Assembly (NCBI GenBank): GCA_004352715.1
Contig: SCFE01000119.1
Span: forward strand, 721,587-785,586
Reading direction: 5' to 3'
DNA length: 64,000 nucleotides
Origin: Hofstenia miamia
Lineage: Eukaryota > Xenacoelomorpha > Acoela
Below, piece after piece: positions 11,130 to 26,100 of the stretch (position 1 is its first letter; the number at the start of each line of letters is the position of its first letter). The notes beneath the pieces were generated by a model, which saw nothing but the letters and a program-made list of their open reading frames with translations, ran no database searches and was not told the DNA's origin. The position numbers were made by a program, and so were the translations under genes.

Positions 11130-14100
11130 ATGGGCAAAGATGGAGATGTTGACGCTTTCCGTAAATGCTTTAATTTTTTTAAATCTTATCGTGGAGAGTC
11201 TCAATCAAATTATGATATAATTGATTTCGATAGTCCCAAATTTCATCATCCAAATATTGAAGTAGTTTTTGTTAAGTTTATATTGTATAATTAGTGATTT
11301 AGCATTGTGATGTCAAATCACAGTTCTCCCAAGAAAATTTTAGCAACGTTGGCCTTCGTCATCCAACTACTTGGAAGTTATTAAAATTGAAAGGCACTTC
11401 AGGTTTTTGTCTTATTTTAATAATTGTCTGTTTAGTAACATTAAATAGATAATGGACGTTTTACCTTTAATGAAGGGTGTCCAAACTGTCGATTTTACTT
11501 TCAAGGCGAATTAATTTCCATGCACGAGTATTAAGACCCATTTACACAATAAGTTTCCATAATGACTTCCTCTATGTAAGAGAAAACTTATCGTGTAGGC
11601 GAAAATTAGCACGAGATAATTACTTGTAGTTTAGTCATCGAGCATTTTGTTAAGCTTTAGTTGATCTGATTGTTGCATCGTAAATAGAGACAAGTTCATC
11701 AGGAAAAACTTATCATGTAAACCGGGCTTTATCGCTACTTGAACTCAATTGCTTACTTCTAATAGCCAACATTCGTACAAAACGCCAATTATTGAAGCTG
11801 AAATATTTCAACTTCACATTTTAATCTCTTGTTGTTTACGGATGATATTTCCTGCTACTGTCTATCAAAAAATTTGGAGACTGAGAATACGCCAATTTTG
11901 AGAACAAACACATCAATTAGAAATATGGCTTAAGAGTCACTGGTTTATTTGTTTTCCTCGAAGGCGAGAAACTGTGCTTTTTAAGAGTTAGTTTCAAGTG
12001 TGTATTTTTTAAATCAATCAACGTCTTTGGTAATTAGGTATAAAATCGTTCGATTATTTGGTTGTCCTTCCATAATCCATCAATCATGTAGAGCCCATCA
12101 AATATAAACATTATTTTGATAGGAAATTCCGAACAAGGTTTCTTTGTGCAAGCGAAGAGATCTTTCAATTTATTAACAACGGTTAGTACAGAACAAACAC
12201 TAAATGTCCAGCAATATGAAGCAAATTTGTACCAAAACACAAGTATACAAATTGATTATAATTACTATATAGATTTTGTTACTTAACCGAAATTTGTAGT
12301 ATTATAATTTGATTTATCTAATATTCTCTTTCAAGTAGTGCTAGTCAATTTTGAAATAGTAATTTCTTCAATACAATAACAAATCATTAATTCGTCGAAT
12401 TATTGTGAACAAATGTTATCTTTCTAATTGTATTGAATGAGAAACCATTTTGTTAATGCATCCGTACCTCCAATGGGATGTAACCGTTTTCTATATAATG
12501 TAACTTTTGAATGGCGCCACATTTTACGTTGAATTCAGGTATGCTGATCTTTAAACACATTCTAGGTGAATGAAATGCTGCTGTTAACATCAGTTGGAAT
12601 AGCAAATGTTCTTTTAATGTGATCTTCAAGAGTAGAAACGTTCCTGTTTCTTATAGTGTTTCCATGTGTATTCTTAGCCAGAGCAATTATCTTCCCATAT
12701 TTTTTATTCCGGTGTTAAGATTTATTCAAGTTAACATTGACTTTTAAACGAATCTAATCAGTTTCTTCAAGAGTGGTCTGATGAAAACCGCCAATAACCT
12801 TTCATTCTCATTCATAATATGCATTTTAAGAAACGAAACGATTTTAATATTATAGTGTTGACAAAGTTCTAAGCGCAAGATGATTGTCAATATGTTCTGA
12901 TTATCGACGTTGAATTTCACCTTAGAGAATTTTCAATCCTATTTACCAAATGTATTAGTTTAATACACGAAGGTTATGAGTTGATGTTAAAGGCATTTTC
13001 TATTAGTTATAACTAGGGCGACCAAAAGATTGCAAGAAAAATCCAAATGGTGCGCTAATAAATTAAAAGAAGAAATATAAAATTACAAAAATCCCATTTG
13101 TTTTTGAAAATACGAATTTACGTGCATTACATATTATATGCATGCATGTACATGCAAATTTGAAAAAATAGAAGTTGAAAGCACTTAGATTTACTTCAAA
13201 AATGCATTACAAAAATGAAAAAAACATTGGGTTTTGTGAATTTTATATCGTGTTGTGAAAAACTGCGCTCAATGGCAACACCTGCAGTAGAATAACGATT
13301 GAGCATGCAATATGTTGGTAGGGAATTCGTAGAAAAACTAAATTTCTATATCATGGCGATTTCAATTTAAGTGTCTAATATTGACGGAATCACTCTGAAT
13401 TTGAAAATTAATCAAGTATGAGTTTGCTTCACTAATAGTATAAAAATACTACGATTCCCCACAAACTCAAATAGAGATGCAAACAATTTTTCCTTCCTTA
13501 TAATCGTTATCTAACCTATTCAGCTTCAAAGTTTTTCTCCGCGCGCTTCACCAAAAGCCCTTTAACAGAGGCAATGAGATGATCAACTTTTACACCCCTG
13601 GACAAAAATAACCGTAACACTTAATTTAATTCAAGTATAAGTAAATGAATCATTTATAAAATAATTATTTATAAATATATTTGAACCAAAATTGGTCAGA
13701 GCATCAATCANTTTCTAATATACCCAAATTAATCGAGTAATGCCGTAGTAATGAGCCACCTTTTACACTGTACTGTTCTTTTTAACAACCTAAAAAATCA
13801 TTGCTAGATAAATCAGATTCGCAAATAGAATGGTCGAGGAGATGTGCTCCAATCCAAATAAATCATCAAAAAATTTCAAAGATAAGAAAAATTTTCCTGA
13901 TGCTTCCTCATATATTAAATAATTTTCTTTAATTAAATTATGGGATATTGCAAACAAACGGTTAGCTTTTGACAAAATTCAATGTATGCTCTTATTTGAG
14001 TAGTTCTTTCAATAAAGTTCAAAGAGATATTATTTAATAAATCACTCCTAAATTGCACAATTAAGAATTTGAATAACTTGCCATTATATATAAGAAAACT

Positions 14101-17100
14101 AGATAAGCGGAATGTATAAATGGAAATTGGGGATTACATTTGCTCTCATTTACTGCAAAATTAGCAATAAGGCTTAGTCAGGATATAGTTTTCATAATTT
14201 GTGTAACTAACAACAATTTGAAATATTTGTAAATATATTGTAGATATCAATTTCTGTAAATATTCACTTTTGCTTTGTGCATTGTACTTTTTTGACACTG
14301 TTGTTGCAGTTGTTGTTTTATCAGCACTTTTTAGTATATTCGTTTATATACGATATTGCAACAATAAATATTTCTTCGTTCATTACTGGTCGCAAACTGG
14401 ATTGATTGCTTGGGATAGGGCAGGATTTTACGTATTTGAGGAATCTATTTACATAGAATGAATCTGTTAACATTATTTGTTCCTCCAATGGGATTACGAG
14501 CTCCTCATTACCTGAACATTTGGAATTAGAGAATTTAAAACTTTTTACAGAAATTACATTTTCGTTACATTTTCGATGAAAAATTGATTCTTTGCATTAT
14601 AATTTAGTATAAATTTTCAGAAACCACGACCATTCTTTCCTTCAAATTTTGGTAATACTGTATTTCCTATAATACTATTATGGCGAACCTTAAATTTATC
14701 AATAGTTAAGCAATTGAAATATAGATATCAATACTATAATTCATGTATACAGAAACGTTTATAAACCTAATCTAAATATCGTTTTATGAGTATTTAAAAT
14801 GGCTTAGTAGCAACATAATATAATATGATTAGACTACATTCAATTTTTTCTAATCGTTGTAGGTATCCAATGTTCAAAGGATTTTCTGCGTAATGTTTTT
14901 ATGGTTTGTAGTTTGACAAATTTTCAAGCCAGCGGATTTGTAGAGTTAGATTGAACTGATTTTGTTTTTGATATTTTCAAATTATTTCTCACAGATATAG
15001 AATTGAGATTGTTGAATATATTTTTTAAAGGATTTTTTATTCACAATTTTATTGGATATTAAATTTAGGTGAGATAATTATTTATATATATTTGCATACT
15101 CTATATGTGTATGCAATCAATAAATTGTTGGAGATATCAAATTTCGCTTTTTAGTTTATTGATAAAAATTGTTTAAAAGTTGCATCTTCAAATAATATTG
15201 AATTTCAAAAAAAACCATTGAATATGAGATTCTTCAATTGACTGATATTATAATGCAATTTTTTAAGGTAATTGTAATGAAAAATAGCAACTCTATTTCA
15301 TCAAATGCCTCTGACTTTGTACATTATAAAAATATATCTTATTGTAAAATATGTTGTGATTTTCAATTGTTAAATGTTTAGTAAGTGAAAACTTTCATCG
15401 GTTTTGAATAATGCAGTGAAGATATTTACACCCCTGGACAAAAATAACCGTAACATTTAATTTTATTCAAGTATAAGTAAATGAATCATTTATAAAATAA
15501 TTATTTATAAATATATTTGAACCAAAATTGGTCAGAGCATCAATCATTAAGTGGTGGCCCTGAAAAGGGCCGTTGTTGCGTTCTCGTGATTAGTGGGGCC
15601 ATAGGGAGTTCAATAGTCTGTGTGGTAGCCATTTCTATCGATAACCTGTTGACATCGTCTAGGCATACTGTTGACTAACGTCTGCAGTCTCTCGGGAGTG
15701 AAGGCAGCAAAAACTTCGCTGGCAGTGTTGAACAGCTCCTGAAGACCGTGTATAACCCTCTGGTCTAGCTCTCTCTTCAAAGCGTCCCACAGATTCTCGA
15801 TGGGGTTGAGATCAGGACTGTTGGCTGGCCAGGGCAGGACGGTGATGGCATTGTCTTCGAAATATCGGAGTGTAACCCTTGCTGTGTGAGGGCGGGCATT
15901 GTCTTGTTGGAAGGTAAAGCCTTGGTGATGATTAAAAAAGGGTTGGACATGCTCTCGAAGGACATTCAGATAAACTTGAGCATTAATAGCACCTTCAAGA
16001 CGGACCAAGGGGAGAACTCCACCACTGTGAAAAGCACCCCAGAGCATGATACTTCCACCACGACCTTGAAGTTGAGGTTGAATAATGTGCGTGAAACGTG
16101 CTCTACCTTGGCGACTTCGAATATAACGTCGTTGAGTGGTCTGTACCAGGTGGAGAGGCGACTCATCGGAAAAAAGAACTCTATTCCACTGTTCAGGCGT
16201 CCATTGAATATGATGCCGAGCCCATTCAACACGCCTCTGACGATGTAGAGCTGTTAGGAGTGGTTTTTTGGGTGCCACATATGAGTAAACACCAGAGTCA
16301 AATAATCGTCGCCTAACTGTTTGTGCACTGACTTGCACATCTGAGGTCTGAGTCCATTGTTGATTCAAAGAACGACTGGTTCGCTGAGGGCTTCGTGATG
16401 ATAAACGAAGAAGAGCGCGATCTTGCCTTTTTGTCGACTTCCTGGGCCTTCCAGAGCGATGACGATCATCCAAGTTGCCATTTGCGCGATACTTTTGCAT
16501 AAGATCAGAAATCGTAGCAGCTCTCACGTTGAAACGCTCACTCAGAGCTCTATAGGACCATCCTTCTTCAGAAAGCGTGACAATTTGCAAACGCTGATCG
16601 TGTGTAAGACGCATATCTCTAGCTAACAAGAACAAAATTGTGAGTCTTATTTGCATTAAATTGTCTGATATAATGCTCCTTTTGACAAGCAAACGTCATC
16701 TGAGTGACAGATTAACTATTGGCCAATGACAGTAGCTTACACGCCTCTACCTGGCTTCTTAGGTAGCCACTACACTGTGTATTTGTTTGCACAGCTACGC
16801 AGTCAAGAAAATTAATCTGTAGACGCTTGAAGTGCTTGTCTGCAAACACGCACTTCAATATAATGAATGCGTCATACAGTTTCGTACATACACTGCGTCA
16901 TACAATGTGTATAGTCACACCACACAATTGCGTATAGGAATTGTGTGGTGTGAAAATAAGTTGCAGAAAATAAATAAAACAGAATGAATTATAGGAAACT
17001 ACATTGCTATAGTCATTATTTTTTATATAAAACTTTTATTCCTTCACAAAACATTGATTTTTTCATTTTTAATATGTGTTACGGTTATTTTTGTCCAGGG

Positions 17101-20100
17101 GTGTAGATAATGTCCTTTCAATTTCATAGCGCAATTTTGATATAGATATGCCACAAAAGTAACGTAAATTAGTGTGTAGAATGGTAAAAAAATCAAAATT
17201 TGTTATAACTAACAGTGGGGTACCTCAGAACACAGTTCTAGTTCCCATCAGAATAAATAATCCTAAATAAAATCGGAATTATGCCAATTTATACCTACCA
17301 AATAATCTTAAATAATTTTTAAAATTATAATATTAATTTCATTAAAATGGCATTTATTGCATTCATAAATCTTTAAATTAGACTGCATTACCACTTAAAA
17401 TTAGTGGAATTTTTTGAGATATTCTGAATTAAATTCAATTTTGCATTAATTGCATTTTGGTCACTCTAGTTATAACTCAAAAATGAATTATCATTTATCA
17501 TGTTTTCTTATCAATGCTGTAAATTCCGACTGATATGCTTTTTGTTTCCGGTATTGATGGAGTTTGCTGTAAATGACAACTGTATATCACGTTGATAATT
17601 TTTCATTTCACGTAAATGTTGTGACAGTAATTTTTTAATGTTGGGCGCAAACGCCAATAATAGTAAATATATTGTGACCGGGTTTTGGTTTTCGCTTTCA
17701 ACGTTGCTCATTAGCATCTTCTGTAAAATATTCGAATTTATTTTTAGGTTTCTACTTCATTGTTAATCCCTTTCTAAAATGGGGAAGCGCTTTTTGGGTT
17801 CAGAAATGTTTGATTCATTATACAGATTCTCCAAATTTTACTAATCTTTCTGGCTCAAGTGCTGGAGATCAAATTTGGGAGAAAAGCGTTCCATTGTAAG
17901 TAAATATTTTAATACGGGTTATAATAAAGACTTTATACTCCTAACGACATGATAGCTTTCATATGTAATCTATTATTAGCCTTTCATTTAGCCGCTCATT
18001 GCGGTTTAAGGATCAAACCTATCCGCTTTGAACTACGAGTCGGGTCACAGTTTAGGTTTTTGGGGTCACTGGGCGAAAAACATATTTAATCCATGTCATA
18101 GGCCCTATCACAAGTCAACAAAAATGGGAAGTATAGGTGAAAATGCGTTATTTTCGCAAATAATTGGAAAATATGGTTTCTAAAATTCAATTAGCTAGAA
18201 TAGAAATCATTATTTTATGCTATTTTTTATATCTCTGCTTCGCCGAGCTGTCTTATCCCTGTCCAGTTTGCACCAGTCTTCCAACGTCAGGCCTTCCAAT
18301 CTTGTCTTGTCGTCACCTCTGATGTCTTGTCCATTCAATCGAAAATGTTCTCCTGCAGTATTTCCGCTTCAAGTACCATTCCTAATCGTCCCAATCACTC
18401 TGCCCCAAGTTCTTCACCTACTAATCACTTTCATCTCATCCTTGGTACCAGTTCTTCTTGTCAACTCCCTGCTGTCTCTATTAGTTCTCTTCCTCATCGT
18501 GCTCGCACAGCTCACATCTATTTTGGCCGTTTCGCCAACTGTTTCTGCTTCTGATGTTGTTGATCACCTCCGTTCCTCCTCACTTCAATTTGATGACTTC
18601 CCATCCCACCCCGTACTGATTCTCCATTTTCATCTTTCCATATAGAATTTACTCAAGAGTCTCATTGTGTCCTCTTTAATCCTGAAGTGTGGTGAGATGG
18701 CCTCTTGGTCCGATACTATCGCCTCTCTGATGCTGTGCGCAAATCATTTGACCTTCATCCCCACCGTCGCGATGCTTCTCGTTGTGATTGACTACTTGCA
18801 CATCCTAGCTTGAAATTTACTCCTCATTGCAACTCCTGGCTTCTCTTTTATGCTCGCCAATGCTCTTGTTTCATTAAACCGTCGTCTCAGTTTTTACAAC
18901 TTCTTGTAGTCTCCTGTGTTGACTTGATCCTTCTGTTGCTGATAGTGATATTTTTCCTAACTCCACACTTAGTTCTAATGGTCGTCATGGTAGTGTTCTG
19001 ATTGCCTCACGTCGCCCTATTCTTGACACCCCCTCTCCTTCGATTATTTTTCCTGTGATTTCTGTTGCGGCTGTGCTGTTGTTCTCATTGATCACATTGT
19101 TTATCTTCTCTGTGTTTACAACCCTCATTCCAACAGTCCTTATATTTGCCCGCTTGCTGATTTTTCATCCATGCGTAAGTACTTTCATTATCAGTCTATC
19201 ACTCCTTATCGTCAACTTCGATTTCACACTCCTCCCCATCTCCTCATCTGTGGCGACCTTCCTAATGTTTGCTGGAATACAATTAACTCTAATGACGCCT
19301 ATGAGTCAGATGTCATGAATCTTTTGCTTCCTACTCTTTTGAACAACTTGTGGTCTGCCCCTGGTCACATTTTTGACACCACTGTAGTCTCTGTTCCAGT
19401 TAAACTGTCTGATCACTCATTTGTTCACTTCAACCTGTCTGTCAATTCTATTACCCCAGCAGCTTGTCCAGCTGCTCCTCAATGTGCTCGATCTAGCAGT
19501 GACTTTGTATCTCTAAACGGTGCCCTTTCTTCTTCATTACCAATTTTTAATAGCACGTTCTCTGCTGATGACTGGTACACCTTCATTCACCAAGTTATTT
19601 CTTACTTTGTTATTCGTTGTCGAAAAAAGCGTGTTTCTCAGCTTTTCTATTCCCCGTCCCGTATTGTACACACTTTGAATAAATTCGAAACTTTCAAACT
19701 CCGTTTTGGTCCTTCCAATTCCTTGAAACTCTCTTCTATCGCAGAAGATGTCATCAACTTCATGGAACTCGACAAAAATCTCTCTGCTGTCCAAATTCTC
19801 TTCGGGATTTCTTCAAGATTCTTATTCTTTCTTGCGTTCCCTTCATTCCAAACTTGATCTCCCCAGCTTGAAATGGAACCTTCTTTCTGCTCACTCGGAT
19901 TTGAAGAAGGCTGATCTTTTCAATGCCTATTTTGCCTTGAATTTCTCTGATCCTGTCTTTCTCTATCCTGGTTCTCCTGCCACCTCTCCACAAATTCGCC
20001 TATGTGACATCGTCTTCAACGCCCATGATATTTCTCTCATTCTTAAGCCCTGCAAGTTGTCTAGTCCTTGCTATCCTGATGGCGTCCTATTTTTTGTAAT

Positions 20101-23100
20101 TCACGAAACCTCCTCAACTTTTCCCATCAATTTAAAGCATCTATTTTTCATTTGCTTCTCTAAGCGTTTTCCGCCTTGCAGGAAACATCTTGGATCTCCC
20201 CACTCTTAAAATCCAATCAGTTCCCCTCTTCTCAAGTCACTTCCTATCGTCCAATAGCTATACTTTTTCGGCTGTCAATAATCTCTGGGCGCCTTGTCTT
20301 GCGTTATGTTTTCCCTAAGATTCGTCACCTCCTCTCCCCTTCTCAGCATGGTAACCTTCCAGAGCGTTCTACCATCACTAACTTGCTCACTCTGATTGAA
20401 AACTGCTATTTCCACTCTGATCGTAATGATCCTGGTTGCATTATCTTTCTTGACATTTCTAAAGCTTTTGATCGGCTCCCTCACTCTATTCTTCTTGACA
20501 AATTAAGTCTATTTGGCTTTGATGCTAATTTCATCAAGCTTTTCCAGTCTTACCTGTCCAATCTTCGTCAGTGTGCCAAAATCAACTCATCTATTTCTTC
20601 TGCCCTTGTCGCTAATGGTGCTCCTCAAGGTTCTGTTTTTGCTGTTCTCTTCTTCCTCGTTGCTATCAACAACCTCCCTCAATTTGTTCTCATCGCATCC
20701 TGTCTACTGTACGTCAATGACACTGCGATTTTCAACTTCGGTAGTTCTTTTGCATCCAATATTACCTCTGATCTTGAGCTTTTGTCTACTTTGTCTTCCG
20801 TTAACCATCTTCATTTTAGCTCAACCAAGACATGTGGTGTTTCCTTTTCTGTATCTCCCCCTTCTTATCTTTCTCTTCCTGTGAACTTTTCTCCTCCTCA
20901 TACTCATCTTAGAATTCAATTTGATGCAAACTTAATTTGGTCAGGAAATGTGTTCTGGCTTCTCCGTAAAGCTAATTCCTCCGTCTTTGCCTTCTTACGC
21001 AATGTTCCCTTTAATTCTAAAAGATACTTTGAAGTAATATAAATATTTTACAAAAAATGCCCCTGTATAGTTATAGTTGTATAATAAAGATGAACTTATT
21101 TCGTAACTAATAAAATAACAATTTACAAATATATACAGTATATACGTGGTACATTAAAATGCATTCTTTGTTTTGATACCAACATTACATAGCACAATTA
21201 ATTATTTGAAAGAAGATGTTTCACCAACTCTACTAGACCTACTAATGTTCTGGAAAATTCTGACGCCGCATCCACTATCAATTGTAAATTTCTAACAGTT
21301 TTAGGAGCTAAAATCCTCATGCATCTAACTACATTTGCAGCCTGTAAAAGAAAATTCAATCGAAAATCATGAAGATCACGAAATAGTTCGCTAAACTTAT
21401 CCCGAAGTCGATATTCTGTGGGTGATAGTACATTTAACGTGTTGAATATATTGGTAAAATATTGGATATAGTCAGCAGTAGAATCCTTTGACTCCAGACG
21501 AAGACAGGCAACTGTTTTTTCATTAAAAATCTTAAAAGAGACCTTAGAAAAAGAGCACTGTAGGTTATTCCATGACGTCGCAATGAAGTAAATTCCACAT
21601 CATATATATAAATTAAGTCATTCCATGAAGCAACAACGTTGTTACCATTAATAACCTCTAAAAGGCACATATTTTTAGTAAATTGGTGTTGAAAAAAAAT
21701 AAATAACTTTAAATTTTGTGCCTTTCAGTCTTTTTGTAGATTCACTTATAAAATTGTTGCGAAAACTCTTCATAAAATGAATGATCTATTATAAAACTCT
21801 TCACCACAAATAAACGAAATATTTTTATGGTTGACTCAAAAATCAATAAATATTATTGTCGCAGATTGCTCCTAAGGCCAAACATCCAGCATCTTCAATA
21901 ATATGAATTAATTCACGAGATAAATCTTTAGAAATTTAGCATTCAAAGTCCAAATCAAGCAGCATTTTCACAAAAAATGGTTCTCCAATAAGAGGTTTTA
22001 CCATAAAAGTTTAAACAGTTCTAGCTAATTTATCTGGATCATCAACTGCCTTTCCAAATAAATGACCACCTCGTAGTTGGCAACTGGGTTTGTCATAAAC
22101 CTTATCAAACAAAATAAAAATTACTTTGTGTTGAGTATCATTGGAAAAAATTTCAAGGAGAAGAACACTGTGAATAAGCTCACTTTAGATGCGAATTTTC
22201 TTAATAAATTATTTAAATCTAAATTTGAATTTTGTTAGAATATAAAAATCTGTTGATTTGCAAGCATATTGACCGGATGGTTTCTGTATTTAATGATCCT
22301 GTAAAAGGACATAGCAATCCCTGAATAGTCTTGGGTGTTGGAATTAGAGAAACCTTTTGCTGAAAATGCTTATATCCATTCCTAGAAGTAGAATACAATT
22401 CTATAAATATTTATATGTAAATATTGGTTTTAATTCTGTAATACTGAGATAAAAGTTACAGTGTAAAATTGTTCTTTAATTTGAATTGTTTAAATTTTAC
22501 CAAGCAGATCTAATAAGAGTGGGAGAATACGCATGTTTAGAAGGAAGAATAAGTCGTTCCAAGAATGCTAAGACAAGATCTAAGTGCTGTGGCTTCTACT
22601 AGATCACCTCCATTTTTTCAAAGAAATTCCAATTATTTTCTTCGAAGTTGGCACATAATTTTCAAGTCGATTAATAATACCCTCAATAATTGAATATTTA
22701 ATTTTAAAAAATAATAGTCACAAAGAAACAATAATTTAATGATGTTTAAATTGTTCTTTTTAGCATGATGTTGTTGCATATATATTTCTGACATTTATTG
22801 ACCTGATAGATGATGATTGATCCTAGTTAAAATATAATTGAAAAAGAAATTAAAACATTAAATATTAATAAACCATTGGTATATTACAGGTACGTTGCTA
22901 TGCTTGAAGATAAAGAAAATGTAGAAAATTGTATAAATTATTTAATTGGATGCCCACCTGAAGATTCAAATTTTCTATGTATATATATATTATATATATA
23001 TATATATATATATNNNNNNNNNNNNNNNNNNNNNNNNNNNNNNNNNNNNNNNNNNNNNNNNNNNNNNNNNNNNNNNNNNNNNNNNNNNNNNNNNNNNNNN

Positions 23101-23105
23101 NNNNN

Positions 23106-23150
<45 letters not shown>

Positions 23151-26100
23151 CATCTGTTTTTCGCCTAAATTTTAACTATGTTCTTGTTGTCTTGAATAAA
23201 TTTAAACAAGAATTTATTTCGTGATTTCTTTTTACTTGCCATTTAGGTTGACAAACAAAAGGTTTGGCCAACCAAAGACCTTAATTGAGCAATTGAGATG
23301 GGCCACATTAGGTTATCATTACAATTGGACTACTAGGGTAAGATTGAAATCTTGGCTTATTTCGTGAAATAAGTTTTAGTTTCAGGTTGTTCTAACTTAT
23401 TGTGCGTAATTTTTAATAGACATTGAACGTATCTTTGCTTTTGTTATTTGAAACCGTTTAATCTAATGGATTTTGAGAATTTTCATGCAAATGCACCTTT
23501 TCGATAATTTCACGGTAAGCGGAACGCTTGTGGTTAAAATGTAATATTTGCCCTGCTGCCAACATCACATCTGAGCAGAGACGGCAACTGGCGTGAATGT
23601 ACCACTTGTAACACATGTTACTCAAAACCCGCAAATTCATCATTTCATATAAAAAGTCAATATACTGATTAAGAAGCACATTTCTATCAAATTATGTATT
23701 TCCATTTATTTATAATTTTGTAAATAACAGTGTGGGTGTGTCTAATACAATGTATTTAATGCAATGCTTATAAAAACGTTTAACGCTTTGAAACCCGGGT
23801 ATTGATAAATGTTTGCTACTGATTTCATATTTCATATATATATATATCTAGTGTACACCAAAATAGAACAATTCTTAATCGCATAATCATGAATACTCAT
23901 AAAATACTGCATAAGTATGTGTACTGCTTAAGTAAGTGTACATCAGGATTAATAATTAAATCTACTACAAAACTACACATTTTGAGAAGAAAAACAATAA
24001 GTGAAAGTATTACCCTGCAAGATCTTGGCATTGTTGTAATGCGCAATTATTTCATGTGATATGCAATGAAAGCTACTTCGTTTACATAAACAAAGATAAA
24101 CTTTACACTTAGAACATTGTACACGACTTCTTCCTTCTGCATATTTCCATTCGACATCTTGAAGCAAAGCTTCCTTCAATATGTTCTGGAAAATTGTTTA
24201 TCTAGTCATAGCGGTTTGGGTTGTTTGGTGGAGGCTTTGCAACAAATTTGCTCTTTTTGGTTATGTTGATAACGAAATTCTTGGTCTACCTATTTTGGGG
24301 CAAACTTCCCACTTGTATAAGAAATTTTGCCAGGCTTTCTAGATTCTAGATATTTAATATCAATTGACTTACAGTCCATATCTTTGTTTTGCTGGAAATC
24401 CTGTATGTTGATCATGTAAATCAATACCGCCCATAAATTGGTTATAATAATTGACAACAGCAGGTTGATTGATGTGTTCTCCCTTTGCTTTGGAAGTTCT
24501 GTTAAGTCTTTTGCAAGTCATCATAGGTTCCCTTCCATTTGCACTTGATATCAATGTAACCGATTTTTTGTCAATCCATTTCCTAATTGCTACGTCATCT
24601 AAAACAATGGTGGTAATATCTTCTTTTTGCGTTGAGCGATCCTGTTCTTTGAGCTGTTCCAGTAAAAAATATATTTTTGCTCGGCAGTAATCTACAAGGT
24701 TTGACTGAGGAATAAAACATGGAGGATAAATACATGGACATGTGGTTTTTTTCATAAGTTTTAAGTAAGTTTGAATCAACTGTCTCTCCAACTGTTTTAT
24801 CATTGCCATACATATTTGTTTTTCCATCATAAATTTGAGATATCTCCAACTGTTTTATCATTGCCATACATATTTGTTTTTCCATCATAAATTTGAGATA
24901 TGTCTGCTCAGTTGGGTTAATTTTTCAAAATTTCCAAATAAAGTCCAGTTTAGTTGTATCAAATATTCGCCCGCCTCAACGGTGACTTAAGTTATGTTGC
25001 TTACAAACCATTTTTCTATTATAAAATACTACAATCACCTAACAAAATGCATGAAAGCAATAATTGATAAGATTGCTTTGAAATCCAATGACATAGCATA
25101 AAAAATTTGGGAATTTAGTTAGATATACCACCAACTGGAATGACATTTTGCACAGAAGTACTTGGTGTGTCTGAAAAGTTTTAGGAATTCAGCTATTCTC
25201 TAGGTGCATGTGCATTGTTAAGGCAGTGTCTGTAATAAGCCAATCAGAAATAAGTAAGGAATGACAAACTGTGTAAGTGCACATGCCATATTGCTCCATT
25301 TCATATTCTTCGTGCAATATTTTCTCATCACTGCTTCTGTGTGCAGCGAATATAAAATGCAATTATCAAAAGAACAGTTTCGAGCTTATGTGTACATTGA
25401 GGCTACACGAGGCTTAAGACCATCTGCCATCTATGACAATTTGCAAGCTGCAGCATCATCGTCATCAGCATTTCCTCAGCCACCATCACAATCAACTGTA
25501 TATCTATGGTGTAAACAGTTCTCTTCGGAATCCAAAACCACCCTGTGTGACGAACCCAGAAGTGGCCGCCCATCTTCATCCTGCACCAATAGCAACATCA
25601 TGGCAATACGAGAGTCCATTCAAAAAGAGCCCAGGCAGTCGCTTCGAATGCTAGCTGAGGAGTTCGGCATAGGAAAAGATTCAGTTCGCAAAATTTTGAC
25701 TGAAGAGCTGGGGTTGCGAAACGCTGCAGTGGTTTAGACAGATAGAAGAAAACTGTTTCTCACGTGAGATGCAACATTTAGTTGAACATTGCAAAAGGGT
25801 GATAAATGCAGGTGGTGATTACATTGTGTAAATATAATGTCTTTTTTTGGAATCTCGTTTCAATTTTAAAATGAGGTATAAATTCTTAAAACTTTTCAGA
25901 CACACCATATATAATTTAATCCTGAAATATTTGACATCTTTCTGTTTTTATTTGATCATTCCATTGAATTTTGGACCACGGAATTCTGTAGTATACAAAA
26001 TGTAATATTATGATTTTTTGAATTATAAAATTTAAAATAATTTAATTTGTTTTAATCATTTCTCATTCAAATTTCACAATAATTTTTTGAGCAAAATATT

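Larger units (their letters stand above)
15429..17103 (-). mobile_element. intact Tc1-family transposon, 1675 bp
   Basis: TA at 15427-15428 and 17104-17105 flank perfect 27-base inverted ends (15429-15455 and 17077-17103, beginning CACCCCTGGACAAAAATAAC). One uninterrupted transposase gene lies inside on the minus strand. Perfect ends, an open gene and a second nearby partial copy imply recent activity. It sits antisense in ALKBH1 intron 2. Confidence 0.95.

Noticed and set aside
14270-14461. Hydrophobic 63-codon frame that looks like a membrane protein
   Set aside because: AT-rich intron sequence, no family match, no splice context consistent with ALKBH1.
15886-16248. Plus-strand 120-codon frame and several others inside the Tc1 element
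   Set aside because: Shadows of the transposase read on the opposite strand.
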